Positions 53,461-61,131 of a DNA stretch of 64,000 nt are shown here, in pieces; positions within the stretch are counted from its first letter, which is position 1, and each line of letters starts with the position of its first letter. The notes under the pieces are model-generated. The model had not been told where the DNA came from, searched no databases, and worked only from the letters and a program-made list of their open reading frames with translations. The position numbers and the translations under genes are program-made. This DNA is from CAZCDS01 sp964497585 (GTDB taxonomy: Bacteria; Desulfobacterota; Desulfomonilia; Desulfomonilales; Desulfomonilaceae), in assembly GCA_964497585.1 (NCBI GenBank), contig CAZCDS010000031.1, positions 6,459 through 70,458 on the forward strand, written 5' to 3'.

Positions 53461-55140
53461 ATGGCATACACGCCCGAGTTGATGGAGCTGATCAAACAGG
53501 TGGAGAAAACCCGCCCGGATCGGGTGGCCCGAAAGAAAGCCGGAGAGGAGTATCCTGCACTGACCCTTGACGAGCGGGAGGAGCGGCTCGAGAAGTATCA
53601 TCCCGACTACCGCAAGGGAGGGCTGAGGGAACTCAAAGTCGGCCCCAGCAAAGGCTACGCGCTCGCCAGCGAGATCGCGGACCAGTTCGAGGCCCGCAGT
53701 CGCGTCGACCCCGACAAGATAGATCTCGACGAGATCCATTATGAGACGGACGTTCTGGTCATTGGAGGAGGCGGAGCGGGGACCTCGGCTGCCCTCATGG
53801 CCCAGGAAAAAGGCGCACGGGTGATCATCGCGACAAAGCTCCGCCACGGCGACGCCAACACCATGATGGCCGAAGGAGGCATCCAGGCCGCCACCAAAGG
53901 CTGGAAGGATTCTCCGTACTACCATTACCTCGACGTGATGGGGGGCGGGCATTTCGAGAACGACCCGGACCTCGTCAAGACCATGGTCACGGAAGCTCCC
54001 ACGGTGATCGGCTGGCTGGAGAAGCTCGGGTGCATGCTCAGCAAGATGCCCGACGGCAAGCTCTTCACGCTTCACGGCGCGGGCACCTGTCGCAAGAGAA
54101 TGCACTACGCGGGAGACATGACCGGCGCGGAAATCATGCGAACGCTCCGTGACGAGTCCCGCAATCGTATCAAAGACATCGGCGTGCTGGAATTCGCTCC
54201 CGCGGTCGAGCTCCTCCTGGACGACAAGGGATACTGCTCGGGCGCGGTCCTCTACAACCTGGAAACCGAGGAGTATTTCCTCGTTAAGGCCAAAGCGGTG
54301 GTGATGGCGACCGGCGGGTCCGGGCGGCTGCACATCCAGGGATTCATGACCACGAACCATTATGGCGCGACCGGCGACGGACTCGTCATGGGGTATCGCA
54401 TCGGCGTGGGAGTCCGATTTCTCCACGCGACCCAGTATCACCCGACCGGAGCGGTTTTTCCCGAGCAGGCCGAAGGTCTCCTCATCACGGAAAAGGTCCG
54501 GGGCGCGGGCGCGAATATCGTGAACATAGATGGAGAGCAGTTCGTCTTCGAAAGAGAGCCCAGGGACATCGAATCCGCGAGCATCATTCGCGAGTGCACC
54601 ACCCAAGGAAAGGGCGTGACCATTCCGGGACAGCCGGGAAAATACGGCGTGTGGCTCGATTCGCCCATGATCGACATGCTCGAAGGTCCGGGCTTCGTCG
54701 AAAGGGAATTCCCCGCCAAGTTCATACTCTTCAAGCGTTACGACATCGATATCTCGAAGCTGCCGATGCTGATCTATCCCACGCTCCACTATCAGAACGG
54801 CGGTTTGCAATACGGCCCGGACGGCTCCACTTCAGTGCCGGGCTTCTACGTTGCCGGCGAAGTGGGCGGCGGAGTCCATGGGGCGAACCGGCTCATGGGC
54901 AACTCACTGCTCGACATAGCGGTTTTCGGCCGTCTCGCGGGCAATGCAGCCGGTGACTTCGTGAAGGAGCGGGGTGAAGTGGGCAAGCTCAGCGTCGAGC
55001 ACGTCCGCCAGTACCACAAGGAACTGGAAGAAGCAGGCATCGAAACGGATCGGGTGTCGCCGATGGTCTTGCCGGACTACGGCAACCCCGAGGTGAAGAA
55101 GAGGCAGTGGACGACGGTGTACGTCGGGACCGTGCGGTAG
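53461..55140 (+). CDS. FrdA/SdhA-family flavoprotein subunit without covalent-FAD histidine
   Basis: The start at 53461 follows GGAGGGGACC; 559 residues. The FAD-binding Rossmann motif (VLVIGGGGAGTSAALMAQEK) is near residue 95, and LRHGDANTMMAEGGIQAA follows. The active-site features of the family are visible: HATQYHPTGAVF, ITEKVRGAGANIVN (Arg), TLHYQNGGLQYG (His) and GGVHGANRLMGNSLLDIAVF (Arg). In SdhA and FrdA, FAD is covalently attached to a His before A(Q/E)GG; here that position is Asn. No signal peptide, so it acts in the cytoplasm. It would reduce fumarate or a related enoate, or oxidise succinate. Confidence 0.9.
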   Translation: MAYTPELMELIKQVEKTRPDRVARKKAGEEYPALTLDEREERLEKYHPDYRKGGLRELKVGPSKGYALASEIADQFEARSRVDPDKIDLDEIHYETDVLVIGGGGAGTSAALMAQEKGARVIIATKLRHGDANTMMAEGGIQAATKGWKDSPYYHYLDVMGGGHFENDPDLVKTMVTEAPTVIGWLEKLGCMLSKMPDGKLFTLHGAGTCRKRMHYAGDMTGAEIMRTLRDESRNRIKDIGVLEFAPAVELLLDDKGYCSGAVLYNLETEEYFLVKAKAVVMATGGSGRLHIQGFMTTNHYGATGDGLVMGYRIGVGVRFLHATQYHPTGAVFPEQAEGLLITEKVRGAGANIVNIDGEQFVFEREPRDIESASIIRECTTQGKGVTIPGQPGKYGVWLDSPMIDMLEGPGFVEREFPAKFILFKRYDIDISKLPMLIYPTLHYQNGGLQYGPDGSTSVPGFYVAGEVGGGVHGANRLMGNSLLDIAVFGRLAGNAAGDFVKERGEVGKLSVEHVRQYHKELEEAGIETDRVSPMVLPDYGNPEVKKRQWTTVYVGTVR

Positions 55141-55183
55141 ACGCGCGGAGCAAGATACCTGGGCCCTCTGAACTGATAGGGAA

Positions 55184-55723
55184 ATGAACGGATTCAAGGA
55201 CAACGCCAGCACACTCGCCAAGGTTAAGGAATACCTGGTGAATCTCAAGGATTCCTCTCCCTACTGGCGCGTCCAGGCCGCGGCCTGGGGGATTCTCCTG
55301 GTCATCGCCATCGCGGGAGGATCGGTCTTCGTCCTCATGGCGCTGTCGTCGGTGTTCGGCGGAGGAACGGTGACCTACGAAGCCGTGGGCTCGCCAGGTC
55401 CGGTTTCCTTCAATCATTACAATCACATGTGGTTTAAAGGAGGCAAGTACAAAGAGTGCAAAGCCTGTCATGACAAGCTCTTTGCCGCGAGGAAGTACGG
55501 GACTTTCGTGCTCGCTGAGTTAAGGGATTCGCCTCCGAAGAAGTACCGTATCGGCAAGAACCTGACGACGCTCTTCGTGCCCGATTCCGCGCCCGCGCGC
55601 GAAACGGCGCTCGTCACATACAAGACTCCCCGAGCGTGCAGAACCTGCGCGACAGGGCAATGCCACGACGGGAAAGAGTCCTTCAGCCGACTCATGTGCC
55701 TCTCCTGCCACAAACGGCGATGA
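55184..55723 (+). CDS. Small membrane-anchored c-type cytochrome, three haem sites
   Basis: The 179-residue protein has an N-terminal membrane helix (residues 34-56, AAAWGILLVIAIAGGSVFVL) and a periplasmic domain with CKACH, an atypical CATGQCH (CX4CH) and CLSCH, plus His residues in SFNHYNHMWF that can be axial ligands, as in triheme cytochrome c7-like domains. It precedes the DmsB/QrcC-, NrfD- and molybdoprotein-like genes and is in the position of QrcA, but has three rather than six haems. Confidence 0.82.
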   Translation: MNGFKDNASTLAKVKEYLVNLKDSSPYWRVQAAAWGILLVIAIAGGSVFVLMALSSVFGGGTVTYEAVGSPGPVSFNHYNHMWFKGGKYKECKACHDKLFAARKYGTFVLAELRDSPPKKYRIGKNLTTLFVPDSAPARETALVTYKTPRACRTCATGQCHDGKESFSRLMCLSCHKRR

Positions 55724-55813
55724 GGGAAAACGTGAGCGTTTGAATCTAAACCGATACGAGACATTCGACCAGACATCCGGACGAAAAGCATAGGTGAAAG
55801 ACGTAACCGATCG

Positions 55814-56524
55814 ATGACCGACAAACCGAATTCAACAGCGGTACCCAATTCCAAGGAGCGTCCCCGGCGGTGGGGCATGATTGTAGACCAGCGCAAGTGC
55901 ATCGGCTGCCATAGCTGCACCATCGCATGCAAGAGCGAGAACAACGTGCCGCTCGGTTACTGGAGGTCCTGGGTGAAAGGAATTCAGCGGGGCGCGTTTC
56001 CCGATGTGGGAAATTTCTTTCTCCGGCGGCTCTGCAATCACTGCGATGTCCCGCCCTGCGTCCAGGTCTGTCCGGTGCAGGCGACAGTCCGCCGTGACGA
56101 GGACGGCATTGTGGTGATGTACTACGGAAAATGCATCGGGTGCGGGATGTGCATCGGCGCGTGTCCGTACGACGCACGGTTTTTCAACCCGATCGGCAAT
56201 ACCGCGGACAAGTGCGATTTCTGCGTATCACGCACAGACAAGGGGCTGCCCCCTGCGTGCGTTGAGGCGTGCCTCTCAGGAGCTCTCACTTTCGGCGACC
56301 TGAATGACCCGAAGTCGGAGGTCTCCATCAAACTCTCACAAGTGGGCGCAACGGTGCTCAAGCCGGAGCTTGGGACGAAGCCCAAGGTTTTCTACATTGC
56401 CGCGGACAATTCGCTTGTCGGGAGGATCCGGTACTCCGATAAGTGGGAGAAGGAGATCCTCCAGTATCACGAGCATATTCCCAGCCCGGATGCCTCGTAC
56501 TGGAAGAAGGGGAAGAAGAGGTAG
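55814..56524 (+). CDS. DmsB/NrfC/QrcC-like four-cluster iron-sulfur protein
   Basis: The 236-residue protein carries the four 4Fe-4S motifs of the family: CIGCHSCTIACKSENN, CNHCDVPPCVQVCPV, CIGCGMCIGACPYDARF, and CDFC with CVEAC. It is the electron-transfer subunit between a molybdopterin-family protein and an NrfD-type membrane protein. No signal peptide is seen, as expected for a subunit exported with a Tat-bearing partner. The next gene starts immediately after its stop. Confidence 0.92.
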   Translation: MTDKPNSTAVPNSKERPRRWGMIVDQRKCIGCHSCTIACKSENNVPLGYWRSWVKGIQRGAFPDVGNFFLRRLCNHCDVPPCVQVCPVQATVRRDEDGIVVMYYGKCIGCGMCIGACPYDARFFNPIGNTADKCDFCVSRTDKGLPPACVEACLSGALTFGDLNDPKSEVSIKLSQVGATVLKPELGTKPKVFYIAADNSLVGRIRYSDKWEKEILQYHEHIPSPDASYWKKGKKR

Positions 56525-57415
56525 ATGGAAACGTCGGTTCTCTACAATGTGCCTCACGAGGTTCCCTGGAAGGTGTTCATTCCGCTGTACTTCTATTTCA
56601 CGGGCCTTTCCGCGGGCTCGTTCATTCTTTCTACCCTTTCCACCGTATTCCGCATCAAGATGTTCAAACCCATGGCCCTGCCGGCCGCGGTCATTTCCTT
56701 TCTGTTGCTCTTGCTGGCGCCTGCCTGTCTGATACTTGACCTTCATCAGCCCACACGCTTCTGGCATACACTTGTACCGGCTTATTTCAACAACACATCG
56801 GCATTGTCCTACGGCTCCTGGCTGCTGACGCTCTATCCCATTGCCAATTTGATCTACATTTACTTCATCTATTGCAACTACGATCGAGTCACCCGCATCC
56901 TCGGAATGGTCACGGTTCCCTTGGCCATATTCGTTCACGCGTACACGGGATTCGCCTTTGCCCTGGTGAGAGCGAGAGCCTGGTGGCATTCCGCGCTCAT
57001 GCCGGGATACTTTTTGACGTCAGCGCTTCTCTCCGGCATAGCCTTGCTCCTCGTTGTCGCGCTCCTGATGGACAGGTACCGCCAGGCGAACCTGCAGCCG
57101 GAACTCTACAACAGTCTTCGTCTTATGATGATCGGTATTCTGCTGACCGACCTGTTCTGGAATGGGAGTTTCTGGCTCACGCTTCTCGTTTCCAATGCGG
57201 ATGGTTATGCATCGGTCATGTATGCGCTCCACGAGAAACTCTATATCTGGGGAGAAATAGTCTCGGGCATGCTTGTGCCTCTCGTGATCCTGCTCCTCCC
57301 CTGGACGAAGAGCCGGCGCGCATGGCTCTGTATCGCATCCCTGCTGATCATAGGAGGAGTCTTCCTCATGCGGTATTCCGTCGTTTTCATCGGGTTTGAC
57401 ATACCCTTGAGCTGA
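56525..57415 (+). CDS. NrfD/PsrC-family quinone-interacting membrane protein
   Basis: The 296-residue protein has about eight to nine membrane helices and the family's N-terminal features (EVPWKVFIPLYFYFTGLSAG, FILDLHQPTRFWH with a conserved His/Asp for quinone binding). It links the four-cluster subunit to the quinone pool. It is 5 bp from the molybdoprotein-like gene. QrcD and PsrC are the nearest functional types; quinone binding is inferred. Confidence 0.92.
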   Translation: METSVLYNVPHEVPWKVFIPLYFYFTGLSAGSFILSTLSTVFRIKMFKPMALPAAVISFLLLLLAPACLILDLHQPTRFWHTLVPAYFNNTSALSYGSWLLTLYPIANLIYIYFIYCNYDRVTRILGMVTVPLAIFVHAYTGFAFALVRARAWWHSALMPGYFLTSALLSGIALLLVVALLMDRYRQANLQPELYNSLRLMMIGILLTDLFWNGSFWLTLLVSNADGYASVMYALHEKLYIWGEIVSGMLVPLVILLLPWTKSRRAWLCIASLLIIGGVFLMRYSVVFIGFDIPLS

Positions 57416-57420
57416 GAGCT

Positions 57421-59706
57421 ATGCGGCAATTCATGCAAAAAGTAACTCGGCGAGAATTTATGCGGCTGGCCGGCCTCATGGGTGGAGCATCGCTCTTTGC
57501 AGGATGTCACCTCTTCGCGGAAAGCGGGCCCGTGCCGGAATACATCGCAGGCGCGCCGGACGTGGACCCGGTGGAGACGCTCGCCGGTGTCGAGGTCAAA
57601 TACACGGTGTGCGCTCTTTGTCCGGGGAATTGCGGTATCGCGTGCAGGGTCGCGGCGGGGAATCTCGTGAAGATCGGCGGCAATCCCTATTCTCCGGTTG
57701 CAACGGGCAAACCCTTACCTTTTGGTACGCGGCTGAAGGAATCGCTTACCCACAGTGGTTCGATCTGCGCAATCGGTGGGAGCGGCGTCCAGACGCTGTA
57801 CAACCCGTTCCGCGTCGCCAGGCCCCTGAAAAGAGTGGGACCGAGAGGTTCCGGCAAGTGGAAGGCACTCACCTGGAAGCAAGCAATCGCGGAGATCGTC
57901 GAGGGCGGCAATCTCTTCGGCGAAGGAGAGGTCAAAGGACTGAAGGAGCTCAAAGAAGCCAAGCGGGGGGTGGCAGTCCTCGTGGGTCATCCGGACTGGG
58001 GTTCGTTGACCTTCCTGAAACGCTTTGTGGGATCCTTCCCTGGAGCAGCGCTCCTGCGGGACCGAGGCGCAGTACTCGAATGGGCCGCACGCACGGCAGC
58101 AGATTCCGTATTCGGCCAGGGAACCGGACCGGTGGCCGTCAACTACGGTTCCGCGAGGAGCGTGCTGAGTTTTGGTGACGCGCCGCTCGATTCGGGCGTA
58201 CCGATCGTTTCCATTGCCCGGGAAATTGCTGCGGCACGGGTAGACCACGTCGGTTTTAACTGGGCGGTGATTGACCCTCGGCTCTCCACTTCGGCTTCCA
58301 AGGCGGACCTCTGGGTCCCCGTGATTCCGGGTAAGGACAGGGAACTCATCCTGGGAATTATGCGATCCATTGCCGAAGACCATGGAACGCGGATCGCGAC
58401 CCCTTCCAAGCCCCTTGAAAATCCCTTCATGCGGTCGTCTGTCGAGGATTACGCGCGACAGGCAGGTGTACCGTCAGTAACCATCCGCCGATTGGCCCGT
58501 ATGATGGCCGACGAAGGACCTCGTTCCGCCGCAATGCCCGGCCGAGGGATTCTCGCTCAAACGGGCGGCCTGGAAACCGCACAAATGGTGCTCGCGCTGA
58601 ACCTCATGGTCGGGTCGTCTCCGAAGACGGGAGCACTCGTCGCACGCTCCGAGGGCTTCCTGAGAAGCGCGGAAAAGAAGCTCCTCGGAGGGAACAACTC
58701 CGATGCCGAACCGCGTCTGTACGGCGATCCCGTGGAGGCTTTGGTACTCTGGCGAAGCGATCCGGTGTACGACGATCCCGGATCCGCGTCGGGATACTTC
58801 GGGGATCGGTCCAAGGTGCCGCTCTTCGTGGCCATCGACCACGAGATCACGGAGACTTCCGCGCTCGCAGACTATATTCTCCCCGACACCACATACCTGG
58901 AACGTTGGGACATCTGCGCGTCGCCGCCGAGCGTTTCACAACCCGGTTTCAGCGTTCGGATGCCGGTGGTGGGGGCGTTCGATTCCCAATCGAAACGATA
59001 CCTACCGATCATCCCTGAAGCACGGCTCATGGAGGAGGTCGTTCTGAACCTGGCCGACGCGTTGGAACTCCCCGCCTCCAAGTCGTCGAAGACGCGCGGG
59101 CGCAACAGAACCTGGGCATACTATGAGAGCGCTCTCAGTGCAGTCCTTGAATCGATGAAGGAAACGGGATTTCCGGTGGAGAGTTCGAAGGCCTTTCTTC
59201 GAGAGGTTGTCCTCCGAGGCGGGCTCTTCGCCGCCAAAAAACAATCGACACAGGAGACCAAGCCTGCTGCGAGAACGAGCACGTTCGGCCCCATCCTCAT
59301 GGAGCCTGCTGATACGACTCCGGGCCCAGAGGCCGACGCGTTACAGCTCATCACCTATTCACTCCCCTTCCACAGATCGCCGAACGCGAGTCTGAACAGT
59401 TGGCTGCTGGAGATCCTCCCAGAGAACAAGCTCCTCATCAACTCGACCGACGCTCGCAAGCGGAACATCGCCGACCGCGAGGAGGTCATGCTCCAGTCCC
59501 TCGACGGAAAAACGAAGCTCAAATGCAAGGCGCAAGTGGTTCCCGGAATTAGACCCGGTACGGTGGCGCTCGCCCGCGGATTCGGCTATACACAGGCCGG
59601 TGCACGACCGTACACCATCGGCGATGCCACGACTGAACCCGAGAAAGCCAGGGGGGTAGGAGTAAATCCCGCCGGACTCACGAAGGTCAAAGTCAGCCGC
59701 GTTTGA
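57421..59706 (+). CDS. Molybdopterin oxidoreductase-family protein with Tat signal (QrcB/PsrA-like)
   Basis: The 761-residue protein has a twin-arginine signal (TRREFMRLAG) with a following hydrophobic stretch. The N-terminal Fe-S motif CALCPGNCGIACR with a fourth Cys in SGSICAIGG is that of PsrA/ActB/QrcB-type proteins. Further family features are the substrate-side region (ATRIDP-like AVIDPRLSTSASKADLWVPV) and the C-terminal domain beginning LLINSTDARKRNIADREEVM. I could not identify a clear Mo-coordinating Ser, Cys or Sec. In QrcB and ActB this family lost its cofactor and conducts electrons only; that could hold here. It is the last gene of the unit, with a palindrome 45 bp beyond. Confidence 0.9.
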   Translation: MRQFMQKVTRREFMRLAGLMGGASLFAGCHLFAESGPVPEYIAGAPDVDPVETLAGVEVKYTVCALCPGNCGIACRVAAGNLVKIGGNPYSPVATGKPLPFGTRLKESLTHSGSICAIGGSGVQTLYNPFRVARPLKRVGPRGSGKWKALTWKQAIAEIVEGGNLFGEGEVKGLKELKEAKRGVAVLVGHPDWGSLTFLKRFVGSFPGAALLRDRGAVLEWAARTAADSVFGQGTGPVAVNYGSARSVLSFGDAPLDSGVPIVSIAREIAAARVDHVGFNWAVIDPRLSTSASKADLWVPVIPGKDRELILGIMRSIAEDHGTRIATPSKPLENPFMRSSVEDYARQAGVPSVTIRRLARMMADEGPRSAAMPGRGILAQTGGLETAQMVLALNLMVGSSPKTGALVARSEGFLRSAEKKLLGGNNSDAEPRLYGDPVEALVLWRSDPVYDDPGSASGYFGDRSKVPLFVAIDHEITETSALADYILPDTTYLERWDICASPPSVSQPGFSVRMPVVGAFDSQSKRYLPIIPEARLMEEVVLNLADALELPASKSSKTRGRNRTWAYYESALSAVLESMKETGFPVESSKAFLREVVLRGGLFAAKKQSTQETKPAARTSTFGPILMEPADTTPGPEADALQLITYSLPFHRSPNASLNSWLLEILPENKLLINSTDARKRNIADREEVMLQSLDGKTKLKCKAQVVPGIRPGTVALARGFGYTQAGARPYTIGDATTEPEKARGVGVNPAGLTKVKVSRV

Positions 59707-59750
59707 CCGAGTCATCACTGAGAAGTGTTGAGTTTGAGCGCAGGCTAGGA

Positions 59751-59778
59751 CACTGACCACGCCGCAGCGTGGACAGTG
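59751..59778. terminator. Palindrome after the redox operon
   Basis: CACTGACCACG (59751-59761) faces CGTGGACAGTG (59768-59778), ten of eleven bases pairing. It is 45 bp past the last gene. There is no U-run, so it may act as an mRNA end or a repeat. The core recurs at 5688. Confidence 0.4.
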
Positions 59779-60084
59779 GCACCCTACCCTCGTATCGTCC
59801 CGAAAATCGTGGCTGATGGAACCCGCCTCTTTCAAGGAGCCAGCTATCGCTCCGACGTACCGGGACGGCACGACGCTGGGGTGCCACGGACCTGGACCAA
59901 GACCAGGTCCGTGTCTTGGGTACTGTTCACTGTCAGAGAATCCATCTCTCCCTGGCAAGACTCTTTCCACTCGTGGTAAGAATTTTTCCGGAAGAGCGAC
60001 AAGCGGACACGCTGGTTGGCGTTCGCCCAACAGGCTTTTCCCTTTTCATCGAGCTCGGTTAGGGACGTCTCCTCACTCATTTGC

Positions 60085-60151
60085 TGCATGGCATGTCTCT
60101 TGCTCTTAACTCCAGTCCAGATCAAGGAAGGCACTCTCTTCACCCACGCAA
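60085..60151 (+). repeat. Repeat copy 1 with sigma-54 promoter (pairs with 63457-63523)
   Basis: About 65 bp here matches 63457-63523 closely (GGCATGTCTCTTGCTCTT, then TCCAGTCCAGATCAAGGAAG and a shared end ACCCA-GCA). A more diverged match extends roughly 100 bp upstream (GTGGTAAGAATTTTTCC here, GTGGAAAGAGTTTTTCC there). It suggests a duplicated upstream region. Confidence 0.7.
60089..60104 (+). promoter_or_regulatory. Sigma-54 (-24/-12) promoter, copy 1
   Basis: TGGCATGTCTCTTGCT fits the consensus TGGCACG-N4-TTGCW, with GG (60090-60091) and GC (60102-60103) separated by exactly ten bases. Gene downstream: only the truncated binding-protein frame at 60390. Confidence 0.7.
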
Positions 60152-60225
60152 CCCCAAAAGCCAATTAAGAGTCTCAAGAACAACCTTGCGCAATATCGCG
60201 AATCTTTCACCTGAATTACACTCAG

Positions 60226-60390
60226 AAACAGGATAATCGGAACTTTTTTGCCAAGATGACGACGGTTTTGCCTGGGTCAGGTCGTGTAGACTCCATTCGT
60301 CGCCCCTTTCGGGTCAGGGGAGCTATCCCTCATCCCCTTGACGGTGCCAAGAGGTTCCACGATGGCAAGACCGCCGCATAATTCCGCTTG
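60226..60390 (+). repeat. Duplicated upstream region, copy A (pairs with 60914-61083)
   Basis: AAACAGGATAATCGGAACT here and AAACCAGGATACTAGGAACT at 60916 begin two parallel stretches; both share ATGACG(A/C)CGGTTTT, a TTTCGGGTC stretch, and end GGCA(A/G)GACC(G/T)C(C/G)GCATAATTCC. Copy A precedes the binding-protein remnant and copy B the chemoreceptor gene. Confidence 0.6.
60363..60378 (+). promoter_or_regulatory. Weak sigma-54-like promoter before the binding-protein remnant
   Basis: TGGCAAGACCGCCGCA has GG (60364-60365) and GC (60376-60377) ten bases apart. The -24 half is good (TGGCA), the -12 half poor. The frame of the remnant opens 12 bases after. Confidence 0.4.
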
Positions 60391-60731
60391 TGGAGGCCTA
60401 CACGAAACGTTACAGGGGGCCTCCCCCCTACCAGGCGCAATTCGTCTTTTCAGGAGTCAAGGCCTACGCTGAAGCGGTAAGATTGGCCGGAAGCACAAAT
60501 CCCGATGCAGTGGTCAAAGCGCTTGAGGGGCTTACTCTGGAACTTCCTGTGGGTAAAGTCACCATCCGACCTGGAGACCATCAGGCTGTTTTTGCCGGGC
60601 TGGCAGGCAAGACCAGCTCCAAGTACGGCATCGTGCACAGGAGTCCCTTTCGCAGACTGGAATCCATCATGAGATTCCCCGGCGAGGAGATGTTCCTGCC
60701 CGTGAAGGAAACCGGATGCGAAATGCGATAG
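60390..60731 (+). pseudogene. C-terminal fragment of a Liv-type binding protein
   Basis: The frame reads from GTG as EAYTKRYRGPPPYQAQFVFS and contains GVKAYAEAVRLAGSTNPDAV and VTIRPGDHQAVFAGLAG, which match the last 110 residues of Peripla_BP_6 proteins (the helix AxxxAGSxxxxAVxxALxG and the RxxDHQ motif). The signal peptide and first 270 residues are missing, so it is a truncated remnant. A sigma-54-like promoter sits directly before it. Loss of its front may go with the duplication that made copies A and B. Confidence 0.7.
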
Positions 60732-60913
60732 CAGCAAAGGTCCCTCGGCAGTCGGCAACTGGCCAAGGTCTGAGCGAGAGTAGCGTATCACGGTCGAAGG
60801 TGGCATGTGCATGCGGCATCGGCGTTTCCCTTGCCCCGACATTACCGAGCAGTGTTCGGGTGACGGGCACGGTGGCTATAATGGTAGACGGAGTCAGGAA
60901 GGGGAGGTAAGCT

Positions 60914-61083
60914 GAAAACCAGGATACTAGGAACTCTTTCACTAACATGACGCCGGTTTTATCGTCCTCCTGCCTCTTGAGGGACCATTCGGGGACTTTT
61001 CGGGTCCCACGTGGACGGTGGAGCGGCCAGATTCTGACTCAAACGCCCCTGAATTGGCAGGACCTCGGCATAATTCCGGTTCA
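60914..61083 (+). repeat. Duplicated upstream region, copy B (pairs with 60226-60390)
   Basis: See shared blocks: AGGATACTAGGAACT, ATGACGCCGGTTTT, TTTTCGGGTC and GGCATAATTCCGG correspond to blocks of copy A in the same order. It lies directly before the chemoreceptor gene. Confidence 0.6.
61055..61070 (+). promoter_or_regulatory. Sigma-54-like promoter before the chemoreceptor gene
   Basis: TGGCAGGACCTCGGCA has GG (61056-61057) and GC (61068-61069) ten bases apart, 62 bp before the start codon. The -24 half is good, the -12 half has GGC in place of TTGC. Confidence 0.45.
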
Positions 61084-61131
61084 TAATTGTATGAGCATTC
61101 TGACCGTGTCGTAGGGATGGGAGCACCCGTA

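Noticed and set aside
52813..54810. A 665-codon minus-strand frame opposite the frdB/frdA-like genes
   Set aside because: Shadow frame in GC-rich DNA; it crosses the gap between two real genes and has no recognisable domain.
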